A stretch of DNA of 64,000 nt, from the NCBI RefSeq assembly GCF_003946575.1, contig NZ_RHOP01000005.1:124001-188000 (forward strand), read 5' to 3'. This document shows positions 1 through 8,564 of the stretch, one piece after another. Under the pieces are notes generated by a model, which was given only the letters and a program-made list of their open reading frames with translations, was not told the origin of the DNA and searched no databases. Position 1 is the stretch's first letter. Each line of letters starts with the position of its first letter. Both the position numbers and the translations under genes were made by a program. Source of the DNA: Companilactobacillus jidongensis (GTDB taxonomy: Bacteria > Bacillota > Bacilli > Lactobacillales > Lactobacillaceae).

Positions 1-799
1 AAGTTCCGACAAATGATTCACCAGCTTGTTTAGTCGTACCAGTTTTTAAACCATCAAATTCATAATCGGCTTGATAATCCCTTTGGCCCTTTAATAACAA
101 GTTCAAGGAATTATAGGTTTTTGTTTCATTACCGACTGGAAAATCTAATTTGGCCTGAGAAGTGGTTTGTAGAACCTCTGGATAATCATCCAAGACATGC
201 TTCACAATAATCGCAATATCATTGACTGATAATTTGTTCTCACTCGTTTTAGTACCCAGATACATCCCTTCATCTAGGTCATCATTATTCAACCCCGAGA
301 CATTATAGATTTCAGCATCTTTAATACCCCAGTTTTTGATTGTCTGACGCATCAACTTAATGAACTGTTTTTCATTACCGCCTACTTTTTGAGCCAGCAT
401 CATTGCCGCTGAATTAGATGAAACTATCCAGGCTGCATCATAAAGTTGTTTAACAGTATACGATTTGTCTGCATCCAAACGGACATTGGTTAGTTCATCT
501 TTTTGTGTCATTTCAGCTTGTTCAGCTGTTGGTGTTAATTTATCTGTCCACTTAAGGTTTCCTTCATGAATTGCTTTGGTGACTAAGTACAGTGTAATCA
601 CTTTGGTAATCGAACCGATTGCAACCTTTTTTTCAGGATCCTTGGAATAAATGATCTGTCCCGTTTTTTCATCAAAAGCCATCGCCGCACTGGCATTTAG
701 TTCAGGCTCATCAGCCGCTTGGACTGTATGGAGATTCATGATTGGTAACAGTATCACGACAGACATTAGTAATAGAATTTTTTGTATTAAATTTTTCAT
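1..799 (-). CDS. dacA: D-alanyl-D-alanine carboxypeptidase (PBP5-type), 3' end missing
   Basis: Serine-type D,D-carboxypeptidase that trims the terminal D-Ala from peptidoglycan pentapeptides outside the membrane. Residues 1-29 form a signal peptide (basic start, hydrophobic core, cleavage near VQA-A). The penicillin-binding motifs are visible in order: SITK (Ser63 nucleophile, Lys66), SSN near residue 127, and KTGT close to the window edge. The C-terminal stalk and membrane anchor lie outside the window. The start ATG at 799 is 11 bp beyond the stop of the upstream histidine kinase gene, so it is probably the last gene of a regulator-sensor-carboxypeptidase operon. Confidence 0.93.
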   Translation of the reverse strand, partial: MKNLIQKILLLMSVVILLPIMNLHTVQAADEPELNASAAMAFDEKTGQIIYSKDPEKKVAIGSITKVITLYLVTKAIHEGNLKWTDKLTPTAEQAEMTQKDELTNVRLDADKSYTVKQLYDAAWIVSSNSAAMMLAQKVGGNEKQFIKLMRQTIKNWGIKDAEIYNVSGLNNDDLDEGMYLGTKTSENKLSVNDIAIIVKHVLDDYPEVLQTTSQAKLDFPVGNETKTYNSLNLLLKGQRDYQADYEFDGLKTGTTKQAGESFVGT

Positions 800-810
800 T
801 AATTTCCTCG

Positions 811-1938
811 CTATTGCCCCGAAATTGGGAAATGAATAATAAACGCTGTGCGCGCACTATCCGATGTAACTGATATTGTACCACCATGTAATTTGACCAT
901 GCTCTGAGCAATGGCCAATCCAAGTCCGGTACCACCCGTCTCCTTATTACGTGAGTCTTCAACTCGATAGAAACGATCAAACAAATGTGACAGTGATTCT
1001 TGTGGGATCGACTGCCCATTGTTGGCAACTCGCACTACAACATCTTCGGGCGTTTTTTCAGCTTCTAACCACAAATGTGTGGCACCTTTTCCATATTTAA
1101 AAGCATTAGTTATCAAATTATTGAAGACTCGACCAAGTTTTTCAGTATCACCATTCATCATGATTTTTTCTGGTTTTGATTTGACAATTATTTCCATGCC
1201 ACGCTTGTTGGCTTCCAGCTCAAAATCAGCTGACAATTGATCAAGCATCTGCGTCATATCAAAGGTAGAAGATGATAGCTTGCTTGTTGCTTGTTCAACA
1301 TTTGCGTACTCAAATAGTGAATTAACCAAATTCTGCATCTCGAGTGACTTGTTATAAGCAATGTGCGAATACTTCAAAATTTGACCAATATCCTCGAAGT
1401 TTTGTCCTTCGATCAAACCCAAATATCCGATTACTGAAGTCAAAGGTGTTCGTAAATCGTGACTAACGTTCGCAATTAACTCATCTTTACTGTCCTCAGA
1501 TTTTTTTTGTTCGGAAATATGCTTATTAGTGTTCGAGACTAACAAGTTGACACTATCGACAATACTTTGTAATCTCTTGTTGACCTTAAGATTTATCTTG
1601 TGGTTAAGATCTCCCGCCGCAATTTGAATCAGTTCTGATTCGACTTTATAAACTTCAAATTGACGATACGTTTTGACTACCACATGGATGGAAATCCCTA
1701 GTTCAATTAGAATAATCAGACTGAAGAAAAACCAAATACCCCAAAAGGTAGATCTGGATAGATCACCATTGATGTTTTTGATGACATGACTGACACTCTC
1801 AAATGTTTCATTATTATAGAAGAGATCTGAAATAATAACTAACGTAATATTTATAATCTGAAATAAAAGAAAGGTGCCTATTCCTTCAAACAGGAGGACA
1901 CCTTTTTCTCTCATATCCAGTTTGATTCGCTTATTCAA
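811..1938 (-). CDS. Sensor histidine kinase, VanS-like arrangement
   Basis: Membrane sensor kinase of 375 aa. Two N-terminal membrane segments flank a short extracellular loop, followed by a HAMP-like linker, the phosphoacceptor H-box (NVSHDLRTPLT), an N-box (NNLITNAFKYG) and a G-box (TGGTGLGLAI). I chose the TTG at 1938 because a GGAGG lies 9 bases before it inside the end of the response regulator gene. The longer reading from 1995 would overlap the regulator deeply and has no ribosome binding site. It partners the regulator just upstream. Followed by a D,D-carboxypeptidase, which suggests a cell-wall stimulus; that is inference. Confidence 0.9.
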   Translation of the reverse strand: MNKRIKLDMREKGVLLFEGIGTFLLFQIINITLVIISDLFYNNETFESVSHVIKNINGDLSRSTFWGIWFFFSLIILIELGISIHVVVKTYRQFEVYKVESELIQIAAGDLNHKINLKVNKRLQSIVDSVNLLVSNTNKHISEQKKSEDSKDELIANVSHDLRTPLTSVIGYLGLIEGQNFEDIGQILKYSHIAYNKSLEMQNLVNSLFEYANVEQATSKLSSSTFDMTQMLDQLSADFELEANKRGMEIIVKSKPEKIMMNGDTEKLGRVFNNLITNAFKYGKGATHLWLEAEKTPEDVVVRVANNGQSIPQESLSHLFDRFYRVEDSRNKETGGTGLGLAIAQSMVKLHGGTISVTSDSARTAFIIHFPISGQ

Positions 1939-1942
1939 AAAA

Positions 1943-2629
1943 TCAAACCTCCACTTTGTAGCCAACGCCCCAAACGGTTTCAATAACTTTTTCACCGTCA
2001 GTTGCTTCTTCGAGCTTATCTCTAAGGTGACTTACGTGTACCATAACTGTTTTGGCTGAAACAACACTCTCTTGTTTCCATACTCGTTCAAAAATTTCAT
2101 CAGCTGAGAAAACACGATTAGGATGACTTGCTAGAAGATACAAGACACCGAATTCTAATGCCGTCAATTGGACCTTATTGCCTGAACTAGTAACAACTTC
2201 ATGTGAATCCTTATAAATAGTAATAGGTCCCACTTCAAGTTTGTCAGGAACATTTTTTGATGTTTGTTGTGCACTACGGCGGAGCAATGAACGTACACGT
2301 GCCATGATCTCCAATGGATTAAATGGCTTCGTAACGTAATCATCAGCACCAGTAATTAGACCTTGGATCTTATCCATGTCAGTTGTTTTAGCAGACACAA
2401 TAATAATAGGAATTTGAGAATCCTTACGAACTCGCTTAACAACTTCAATCCCATCAATTCCTGGCATCATGATATCCAAGATCATCATGGCAATATCACT
2501 ATGTGCAGCTAAGGCATCAAGGGCTTCTTGACCAGAATTAGCCGATACTGGTTCATAGCCTTCGTTCTTTATGTAAATACTGAGTAACTCAACAATCTCT
2601 TTATCGTCATCTACAACTAATATCTTCAT
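1943..2629 (-). CDS. OmpR/PhoB-family response regulator
   Basis: Response regulator of 228 aa. The N-terminal receiver has the acidic pair in KILVVDDD, the phosphoacceptor Asp in MMILDIMMPG, and the conserved Lys in DDYVTKPF. The C-terminal winged helix (QLTALEFGVLYLLASHP ... VWGVGYKVE) binds DNA. The start at 2629 is preceded by AGAGG at good spacing; an upstream in-frame ATG at 2677 has none. It overlaps the ribosome binding site of the kinase gene, so the pair is translationally linked. Domain order and sequence resemble VanR-type regulators. Target genes are unknown, with the downstream carboxypeptidase the obvious candidate. Confidence 0.92.
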   Translation of the reverse strand: MKILVVDDDKEIVELLSIYIKNEGYEPVSANSGQEALDALAAHSDIAMMILDIMMPGIDGIEVVKRVRKDSQIPIIIVSAKTTDMDKIQGLITGADDYVTKPFNPLEIMARVRSLLRRSAQQTSKNVPDKLEVGPITIYKDSHEVVTSSGNKVQLTALEFGVLYLLASHPNRVFSADEIFERVWKQESVVSAKTVMVHVSHLRDKLEEATDGEKVIETVWGVGYKVEV

Positions 2630-2721
2630 TACTAGACCTCTCAAGCGCACATTTTTACAACTAGTCATATTATACAATATTATGTTAGTGTATTACTAAC
2701 TGGAAAAGAAAGTGAGTATCT

Positions 2722-2919
2722 ATGGACTACTTAAAGAAGCGGATCCGATTTGTCATAATCCTTATTTTTTCACTAATTATTTTCGGAGTTGTTCAATGGC
2801 AGCTGTCGACCAATGGAAATCTCAGTGGTGCCAAAATACTTTGGGTCTCTGAGATATTGAAGTCCGCCTGCATTGGATTTGGGCTCTATGCAATCGTTAT
2901 GTTTTTTAGAGTTAAATAA
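2722..2919 (+). CDS. Small two-span membrane protein
   Basis: 65-aa protein of unknown function. Two hydrophobic segments (about residues 9-26 and 44-62) are joined by a short polar loop; the N-terminus is basic (MDYLKKRIR), suggesting it faces the cytoplasm. A GAAAGTGAG sequence precedes the ATG, and a strong terminator follows 3 bases after the stop, so it looks like a real monocistronic gene, divergent from the two-component operon. No family was recognised. Confidence 0.6.
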   Translation: MDYLKKRIRFVIILIFSLIIFGVVQWQLSTNGNLSGAKILWVSEILKSACIGFGLYAIVMFFRVK

Positions 2920-2922
2920 TCT

Positions 2923-2954
2923 AAGGCAATTGAGATTTTCTCAATTGCCTTTTT
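2923..2954 (+). terminator. Rho-independent terminator after the small membrane protein
   Basis: A perfect 13-bp stem (AAGGCAATTGAGA / TCTCAATTGCCTT) with a tiny TTT loop is followed by a T run. Confidence 0.85.
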
Positions 2955-2960
2955 GAATGC

Positions 2961-2987
2961 AAAAAAAAAGACTACCAAATGGTAGTC
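2961..2987 (-). terminator. Terminator of the 43-aa small gene
   Basis: On the minus strand GACTACC/GGTAGTC forms a 7-bp stem with a 4-base loop followed by nine T. It sits about 18 bases downstream of the stop of the small gene at 3005. Confidence 0.8.
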
Positions 2988-3004
2988 CACAATTAATATC
3001 AAAT

Positions 3005-3136
3005 TTACTTATCACTATTCATTTGATCAACAAATGACTTGAATGATGACTTCTTGATGTCAGCACCCTTACTATTGACTTTTGTTTCAGCCAATTTACT
3101 CAATCTCTTCTTTTCACTTTTGTCTAACTTTTTCAT
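3005..3136 (-). CDS. Small basic hydrophilic protein, 43 aa
   Basis: A 44-codon reading frame starting MKKLDKSEKKRL and ending QMNSDK. It has a good ribosome binding site (GGAGG, 8 bases before the ATG) and its own terminator downstream, two independent signs that it is expressed. The protein is very lysine- and serine-rich with no hydrophobic segment. I do not recognise a family. It could be a small nucleic-acid-binding or stress protein, but nothing in the sequence proves that. Confidence 0.6.
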   Translation of the reverse strand: MKKLDKSEKKRLSKLAETKVNSKGADIKKSSFKSFVDQMNSDK

Positions 3137-3296
3137 CCTTAATACCTCCATGTCTTATTCAGACCATATGAGTTATTGCAAAGGAAATAGTAGGCGTTGC
3201 TAGCGTTGAAGCTCTTTCTTGTGTAATTCATAATTGATCACTACTCCATACTAACGCAAAACTTCAGATGTGCAAGTTTTGATGCTTTTGTAACGA

Positions 3297-4709
3297 TTAA
3301 ATTACTCCGGGTAACATATAGATTCCATATCCAAATAATAAAATCGCTACTACAAATATATAGGTTTCGGCGCGTGTGAAGATTCTTTCGGAATTTCTTC
3401 TCTTTACATATATATACATAATGGTGCCTGGAACTAATGCCAGAATTGTCAAAACCAAATACATTAATCCCGAAGCATAAATTAACCAGAACATATAAAT
3501 AGTAGCTAATGAACCAACTAAAATGTTTTTTGAGAAAAATTTTTCTTTATTTTCTCTAGTAAGCTTTAACTGAAATAAAGCTACACATGTATACGGTAAT
3601 AAAATTGTTGATGAAGATAATTTAGACAACAATGAATAGGCTTGATCTGTGAACAAAAAACTAAGTAATAATACTTGAACAATCATATTAGTAATAAACG
3701 TTGAATTTATCGGCATACCGTTTTTATTTTCCTTAGTAAAAATCTTCGGAAATAGTTCTCTCAGTCCTGCCTGATATGCGACTTCTTCGGCCAACATTGT
3801 GTTAGCAATCCAAGCTCCAAAAATTGCAATAATGACACCGGCATTAACAATTATTGCACCTGGCTTACCGATAACTGCCTCCAAAACATAGGCCATTGCT
3901 GGATTTGGTAATGCTTGTAGTTGCTTTTGACTTAAGATACCAAATGAAAATACTGTAACCGTAGCATAAATCAAAGTTACTGCAGAAAAACCAATTATCG
4001 TAGCTTTACCGACATCACTACGTTTTCTAGCTCTTCCAGAAAATACAACAGCACCTTCAACACCAATAAATACCCAGATGGTAACCAAAACTGTTCCCTT
4101 TAGTTGTTCCATAATACTAGTAGATCTTGTCCCATTACTTGATAGATTTCCCCAGAAATCTGTCATAAATATATTCTTATTAAACGCCAGCAGAATACAT
4201 ACTATAAAAATAAGTATTGGTACCAATTTGGCAATCATTACAATTGTATTAAGCATTGCGGCTTTGTCTAATCCTCTGATAATCATTACATGTATGACCC
4301 AGAGCATAATTGAAGCACCTATTATAGAAGGGACATTCTGTCCATTTCCAAATATAGGGAAAAAATAACCTAACGCACTAAACAACAATGTTCCAAATGC
4401 AACATTTCCGATAATAACCGAAATCCAATATCCCCAAACAGAATTAAATCCTATATAATCACCAAATCCTGCCTGAGCATAACTAAAAACCCCAGAATTT
4501 AAATCAGGACGTTTATTGTTTAAATTTTCAAAACAGAATGCCAGTGAACCCATACCCACACCAGCAACGATCCATCCCAATATTGTTACACCTACAGAAG
4601 CGGAATTAGCAACTTCTTTCATTAAATTAAATATTCCGGCTCCGACAATAGCACTAATAATTATTCCGACAAGTGAAAACAGTCCGATCTTGTTTTCAGA
4701 ATTTTCCAA
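3297..4709 (-). CDS. APC-family amino acid antiporter (basic amino acid/polyamine type)
   Basis: Twelve-span transporter of 470 aa. The N-terminus has the APC signature (GIIISAIVGAGIFNLMKEV), and the first 150 residues resemble arginine/ornithine antiporters of the ArcD/APA group (Asn-rich LNSGVFSYAQAGFGDYIGF). The start is a TTG with AAGGTG 7 bases before it. It lies about 100 bp downstream of a dimethylargininase-like gene in the same direction, suggesting it imports that enzyme's substrate or exports its product. The exact substrate cannot be read from the sequence. There is no strong terminator downstream, only an imperfect hairpin at about 3258-3280. Confidence 0.85.
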   Translation of the reverse strand: MENSENKIGLFSLVGIIISAIVGAGIFNLMKEVANSASVGVTILGWIVAGVGMGSLAFCFENLNNKRPDLNSGVFSYAQAGFGDYIGFNSVWGYWISVIIGNVAFGTLLFSALGYFFPIFGNGQNVPSIIGASIMLWVIHVMIIRGLDKAAMLNTIVMIAKLVPILIFIVCILLAFNKNIFMTDFWGNLSSNGTRSTSIMEQLKGTVLVTIWVFIGVEGAVVFSGRARKRSDVGKATIIGFSAVTLIYATVTVFSFGILSQKQLQALPNPAMAYVLEAVIGKPGAIIVNAGVIIAIFGAWIANTMLAEEVAYQAGLRELFPKIFTKENKNGMPINSTFITNMIVQVLLLSFLFTDQAYSLLSKLSSSTILLPYTCVALFQLKLTRENKEKFFSKNILVGSLATIYMFWLIYASGLMYLVLTILALVPGTIMYIYVKRRNSERIFTRAETYIFVVAILLFGYGIYMLPGVI

Positions 4710-4806
4710 TTGCTACACCTTCTTTAATAAAAAAATGGAGAATTGCTATAAAGTACGAACACAACAATCCTCCAAATTTATTAATTTAAAATATTTAAAA
4801 GATCAA

Positions 4807-5574
4807 TTAAAATCTTAATGATAAGCAGCTTAATCCACCATCAATCTTTCTATATTCTGAAGTATCAACAACAATAACTTTATATCCAAGATCCTCGATC
4901 TTCTTTTGAACCTTTGGATATCCTGCAGGAACCAATACGTATCCATTTACCCAGATACAATTTGCTCCATATGCTTCGTCCATTTCAATCCCAATTTTAT
5001 TGAATTTTTCAAATTCTGGAGCTGTCTTAAATTCACCAGCTGTTAGTAAATTGTTATTCTCCAAATATGCCAATCCTGTCTTTAGGTGAAGCATCTCTTT
5101 CATTTCTACCATTTGACCTGATAGTCCATATTTTTCAAGGATAGCAATCATTTGTTTGCCACCAGCCTCATTAGTTCTTGCTGAATGTCCAATATAGAAA
5201 TGATCGCCAACCATCATAATATCTCCGGCTTCAACCGTACCTGGATCTTCAATGTATTCAACGTGATCATAAAACTTATTTAGTGCTTCGATCATATCTG
5301 GAAGTGCAGCTTCTTTTCGTCTGCTTAAAGCTCCAGGGCGTGTAACGATAGCACACTTACTTGTACACAATGCAACATCTTCAACAAAGCATGAATCTGG
5401 AAAATCATCTTCTGGTGCAAGAACAGTGACATTAACACCAGTTTTCGTTAATGCACTTACGTAATTTTCGTGTTGCTGCAATGCTTTTTTATAGTCAGGT
5501 TTACCTTCGTGAGCGCTAGTGATACCCTCTGAAATATGCTTTGATGGAACACGTACGATAACATTCTTAAACAT
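4807..5574 (-). CDS. Dimethylargininase-type amidinotransferase-fold hydrolase
   Basis: 255-aa enzyme of the N(G),N(G)-dimethylarginine dimethylaminohydrolase family, which converts methylated arginine to citrulline and an amine. The catalytic triad is in place: Glu115 (TVEAGD), His163 (LHLKTG) and Cys250 (GGLSCLS), numbering almost identical to characterised bacterial members. The substrate-side motifs DSCFVEDVA and RPGALSRRKE are present. The start has GAGAAGAGGA before it. It is transcribed with the downstream antiporter and divergently from a GntR regulator. A related activity on arginine or another guanidino compound cannot be excluded. Confidence 0.88.
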   Translation of the reverse strand: MFKNVIVRVPSKHISEGITSAHEGKPDYKKALQQHENYVSALTKTGVNVTVLAPEDDFPDSCFVEDVALCTSKCAIVTRPGALSRRKEAALPDMIEALNKFYDHVEYIEDPGTVEAGDIMMVGDHFYIGHSARTNEAGGKQMIAILEKYGLSGQMVEMKEMLHLKTGLAYLENNNLLTAGEFKTAPEFEKFNKIGIEMDEAYGANCIWVNGYVLVPAGYPKVQKKIEDLGYKVIVVDTSEYRKIDGGLSCLSLRF

Positions 5575-5622
5575 TTTATTTTCCTCTTCTCTTGTATTAA
5601 ATGCTCATTTCTTCACAACCAA

Positions 5623-5651
5623 AGTATACAATATACAATTAGTATTTTCAA
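5623..5651 (-). promoter_or_regulatory. Promoter of the dimethylargininase gene with GTATAC operator-like motifs
   Basis: On the minus strand TTGAAA (5651-5646) and TATACT (5628-5623) are separated by exactly 17 bp. The spacer and -10 carry repeated TTGTATA/GTATAC elements, and a similar GTAC-centred motif (TAGTACAATGTAC) lies in the GntR gene's own promoter near 5681-5693. These are reasonable candidate sites for the adjacent GntR regulator; binding is inference. Confidence 0.65.
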
Positions 5652-5710
5652 GAGCAATATTATTTAATTTGCACCTAATGTAGTACAATGTACTTATCGG
5701 AGGAATACTC

Positions 5711-6346
5711 ATGGAACCTAAAGAAAAAGTATACAACTTCATTTCAGAACAACTTACGTTAGGAAAGCTTAAGCGAAGTGACCGACTAACAGAGCAGTAT
5801 CTTGTCGACAACTTAGGGATAAGTAGAACTCCTGTTAGAGAGGCACTCATACAACTTTCAGCTGATGAAATACTAGAGCGAGAACCACGGAAGGGTTTTA
5901 GAATAAAGACATACACAAAGAAAGATGTTGAAGATCTATATGAGTTGATTGGAGTTTTAGACGGTAAAATAGCTCAAATGGAAATCGATGTTCTAACTCC
6001 AGATGACTACGCTCTAATGAATTTCTTAATAGATAGCATGTATTCAGCAATTGATAACGAATTGTATACAAAGTACAATAGTTTACAAGAACAATTTCAT
6101 AATGTTTATCTTGATAAATGCAGTAATTCAATAATAAAGAATGAGCTAATAACTAAAAAGAAAATATTCATTGGTAAAGCTTATTCACGAATTGACAAGA
6201 ATATCATTCAAGAACTTTTAAGACATACTAATGACGAACACAAACAGATACTCCAATATTTTGAAGAGAAGAATACAACTGAATTACGTTCTTTTTTAGA
6301 AAATGTTCATTGGAATATTAAAAATGCAAAATACGATATATGGTAA
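5711..6346 (+). CDS. GntR-family transcriptional regulator (FCD subgroup)
   Basis: 211-aa regulator. The N-terminal winged helix is typical of GntR (RLTEQYLVDNLGISRTPVREALIQL ... EPRKGFRI), followed by an all-helical FCD-type ligand domain. A strong ribosome binding site (CGGAGGA) precedes the ATG. It is divergent from the dimethylargininase-antiporter pair with a 136-bp shared promoter region and probably controls it in response to a substrate or product. It is followed by a bidirectional terminator. Confidence 0.9.
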   Translation: MEPKEKVYNFISEQLTLGKLKRSDRLTEQYLVDNLGISRTPVREALIQLSADEILEREPRKGFRIKTYTKKDVEDLYELIGVLDGKIAQMEIDVLTPDDYALMNFLIDSMYSAIDNELYTKYNSLQEQFHNVYLDKCSNSIIKNELITKKKIFIGKAYSRIDKNIIQELLRHTNDEHKQILQYFEEKNTTELRSFLENVHWNIKNAKYDIW

Positions 6347-6363
6347 AAACTAAAAGAAGAGAA

Positions 6364-6410
6364 AAAAATAGTAGAAATAACTGTTAAACAGTTATTTCTA
6401 CTATTTTTGT
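6364..6410. terminator. Bidirectional terminator between the GntR gene and DUF1129 gene
   Basis: Perfect inverted repeat of 18 bp (AAATAGTAGAAATAACTG and its complement) with a 5-base loop, A-rich on one side and T-rich on the other, so it works for both converging genes. Confidence 0.9.
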
Positions 6411-6422
6411 AATTTTTAATCT

Positions 6423-7169
6423 CTAAAAGAATCCACGATCATGAATTCCCATGTAACGACGGAACACAAAACGAATTCCGTAAACAACTACAGCCACGAT
6501 GAAGTAACCAATTCCATTCAACGTTGGATTAATCGTTGATGGTACAAATGTCATTCCACCTAGGAATACAAACATCAACATTAAACCAACAGCTAAATAA
6601 CCAATTGTGATTCCCCAACCCGGACGTTCTTTCTTGGGTTTCTTCATTTGGATATTGAACCAAGTTAGCAATGTTCCCCACATTCCTGAAAGAATGATCA
6701 AGGTAACGATACCTGTTTGATTGCTTGAACTAGAATTCTTACTTGTCAAAGCAACAACTCCGTACAACAAACCGAATAAGGCAAAGAACAATAGTGAATT
6801 ATCTACTGCTGAGGCCCAAAATGGTGTTGTCTTAACTTTTTTAACTGGGTGAACGATTTCTCCAGCCTTCTTAGTTACAGGACCATACAATTGATTGGCA
6901 GGTGTACCTTTGATTTGATTATCAATAATCTCAGGCAACAACTTATCAATAGCTTCTTGAGCTTCTTCTTCTTTGAAACCATCATTCAACAAATACTTAT
7001 TTAACTTAAAGACATATTCTTCATTCTTGTTACTTAGTTGTGAGCGCAAATTTGTAGCATCAGCAGCATAAATTTGTTCTGTTGTTTCTGATTGCTTTAA
7101 TTTTTTAGCTGCAGTAACTTTTTGTTTCTCCACAGCTTGCTTATTCTTCTCTCTTAAATCGTCAGCCAT
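6423..7169 (-). CDS. DUF1129 family membrane protein
   Basis: 248-aa protein with a charged, helical cytoplasmic N-terminus (residues 1-115), then about four hydrophobic spans between residues 120 and 240. The layout and the Lactobacillaceae context (directly after ychF) match DUF1129 proteins, whose function is unknown. It begins 15 bp after the ychF stop and is the last gene of the rsmG-parA-parB-DUF951-ychF operon before a strong terminator. Confidence 0.82.
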   Translation of the reverse strand: MADDLREKNKQAVEKQKVTAAKKLKQSETTEQIYAADATNLRSQLSNKNEEYVFKLNKYLLNDGFKEEEAQEAIDKLLPEIIDNQIKGTPANQLYGPVTKKAGEIVHPVKKVKTTPFWASAVDNSLLFFALFGLLYGVVALTSKNSSSSNQTGIVTLIILSGMWGTLLTWFNIQMKKPKKERPGWGITIGYLAVGLMLMFVFLGGMTFVPSTINPTLNGIGYFIVAVVVYGIRFVFRRYMGIHDRGFF

Positions 7170-7184
7170 TAATTCTCCCCCAAA

Positions 7185-8288
7185 TTAGACGTTGAATCTG
7201 AATTCAATGATGTCACCGTCTTGTACTTCATAATCTTTACCTTCAACACGCAATTTACCAGCTTCTTTGACAGCTTGTTCACTGCCTAACTCGTCAAGTG
7301 CATCAAATGACATAACTTCGGCACGAATGAATCCACGTTCAAAGTCAGAGTGAATAATACCAGCAACTTGTGGTGCCTTCATGCCTTTATGGAATGTCCA
7401 TGCACGTGTTTCCTTACCACCAGCAGTGAAGAATGTTCTAAGTCCCAATAGTTTGTAACTGGCTTTGATCAACTTATCAAGACCTGATTCTTTAACACCT
7501 TCGGCTTCAAGAAAGTCACGTCTATCATTATCATCTAGCTCTGCAATTTCTTCTTCAGTCTTAGCAGAAACACCAATAACTTCAGCATTTTCTTTTTTAG
7601 CGTAATCTTCAATGACTTTATAGTATTTTGATCCTTCGGGATCAGCCATATCGTCTTCAGCGATGTTTGCTACATACAAAACAGGTTTTGAAGTTAACAA
7701 GAATAATCCCTTAACGATTTTTTGTTCATCTTCATCGAAGTCGATAGTTCTAACAGAACCACCATCTTCAAGGACTGGTTTGATCTTCTTAAGTACTTCA
7801 AATTCTTCTTGAGCGTCTTTATCCTTGGCACTCTTAGCCATCTTCTCAACCTTTGTATAACGCTTGTTGACAGCATCAAGATCAGAAATGCTCAATTCCA
7901 AGTTGATGGTTTCAATATCATCTAAGGGATCAACCGTACCTGTAACACTAGTAATGTTGTCGTCATCAAAAGCACGAACGACATGAACAATGGCATCAAC
8001 TTGACGAATGTTTTCTAGGAACTTGTTACCTAGTCCTTCACCCTTGCTGGCACCCTTAACGATTCCGGCAATATCTGTAAATTCAAAAGTTGTATGAATT
8101 AATTTTTTGGCAGGAATTAAAGTATCGATTCTTGTCAAACGTTTGTCGGGTACTTCAACCATACCTACATTAGGGTCGATAGTGGCGAATGGATAGTTCG
8201 CCATTTCTGCACCCGCCTTTGTTATGGCATTGAATAGTGTTGATTTTCCAACGTTAGGTAATCCTACGATTCCGGCAGTTAAAGCCAT
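7185..8288 (-). CDS. ychF: Redox-responsive ribosome-binding ATPase YchF/OLA1
   Basis: 367-aa Obg-related P-loop protein. G1 (GLPNVGKST) is at residues 8-16, with the DIAGIVKGAS G3 region, a coiled-coil insertion after about residue 135, and a C-terminal TGS-like domain (TAGGKETRAWTFHKGMKAPQ). The family binds ATP rather than GTP and associates with ribosomes. The start codon overlaps the stop of the DUF951 gene (TAATG), indicating coupled translation. Confidence 0.97.
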   Translation of the reverse strand: MALTAGIVGLPNVGKSTLFNAITKAGAEMANYPFATIDPNVGMVEVPDKRLTRIDTLIPAKKLIHTTFEFTDIAGIVKGASKGEGLGNKFLENIRQVDAIVHVVRAFDDDNITSVTGTVDPLDDIETINLELSISDLDAVNKRYTKVEKMAKSAKDKDAQEEFEVLKKIKPVLEDGGSVRTIDFDEDEQKIVKGLFLLTSKPVLYVANIAEDDMADPEGSKYYKVIEDYAKKENAEVIGVSAKTEEEIAELDDNDRRDFLEAEGVKESGLDKLIKASYKLLGLRTFFTAGGKETRAWTFHKGMKAPQVAGIIHSDFERGFIRAEVMSFDALDELGSEQAVKEAGKLRVEGKDYEVQDGDIIEFRFNV

Positions 8289-8554
8289 TATAAATTCTCC
8301 TCATTTCCATTAATATTAGGTCGTGCAATTTGTGTCTGCTTTAAATAAAATTCTTCTTGGCTTACATCAACTTGCGCAGCTTCAGTTATCACTTTTTTAA
8401 ATTTCTTCTTAAAATCATTTCTAGGAATCATAACGATATGACCGCAACCAAGGCACTTAACCTTGATATCTGCGCCCATTCGAATGACTTCCCATTTGTT
8501 TGCCCCACAGGCATGAGGTTTTTTCATCATAACGATGTCGCCTAAATTAAGCAT
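8288..8554 (-). CDS. DUF951 family protein
   Basis: 88-aa protein, slightly longer than the usual family length because of a polar C-terminal tail. The core is MLNLGDIVMMKKPHACG with CG.N.WEV..MGADI...C..CG, the conserved pattern of DUF951 with three cysteines that could form a metal site. Function unknown. Located between parB and ychF, its typical place in Firmicutes. Confidence 0.9.
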   Translation of the reverse strand: MLNLGDIVMMKKPHACGANKWEVIRMGADIKVKCLGCGHIVMIPRNDFKKKFKKVITEAAQVDVSQEEFYLKQTQIARPNINGNEENL

Positions 8555-8564
8555 ATACAGTCCT

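Noticed and set aside
1943-1995. Upstream start of the histidine kinase at 1995
   Set aside because: It would overlap the response regulator coding end by 53 bases with no binding site; the TTG at 1938 has GGAGG at proper spacing.
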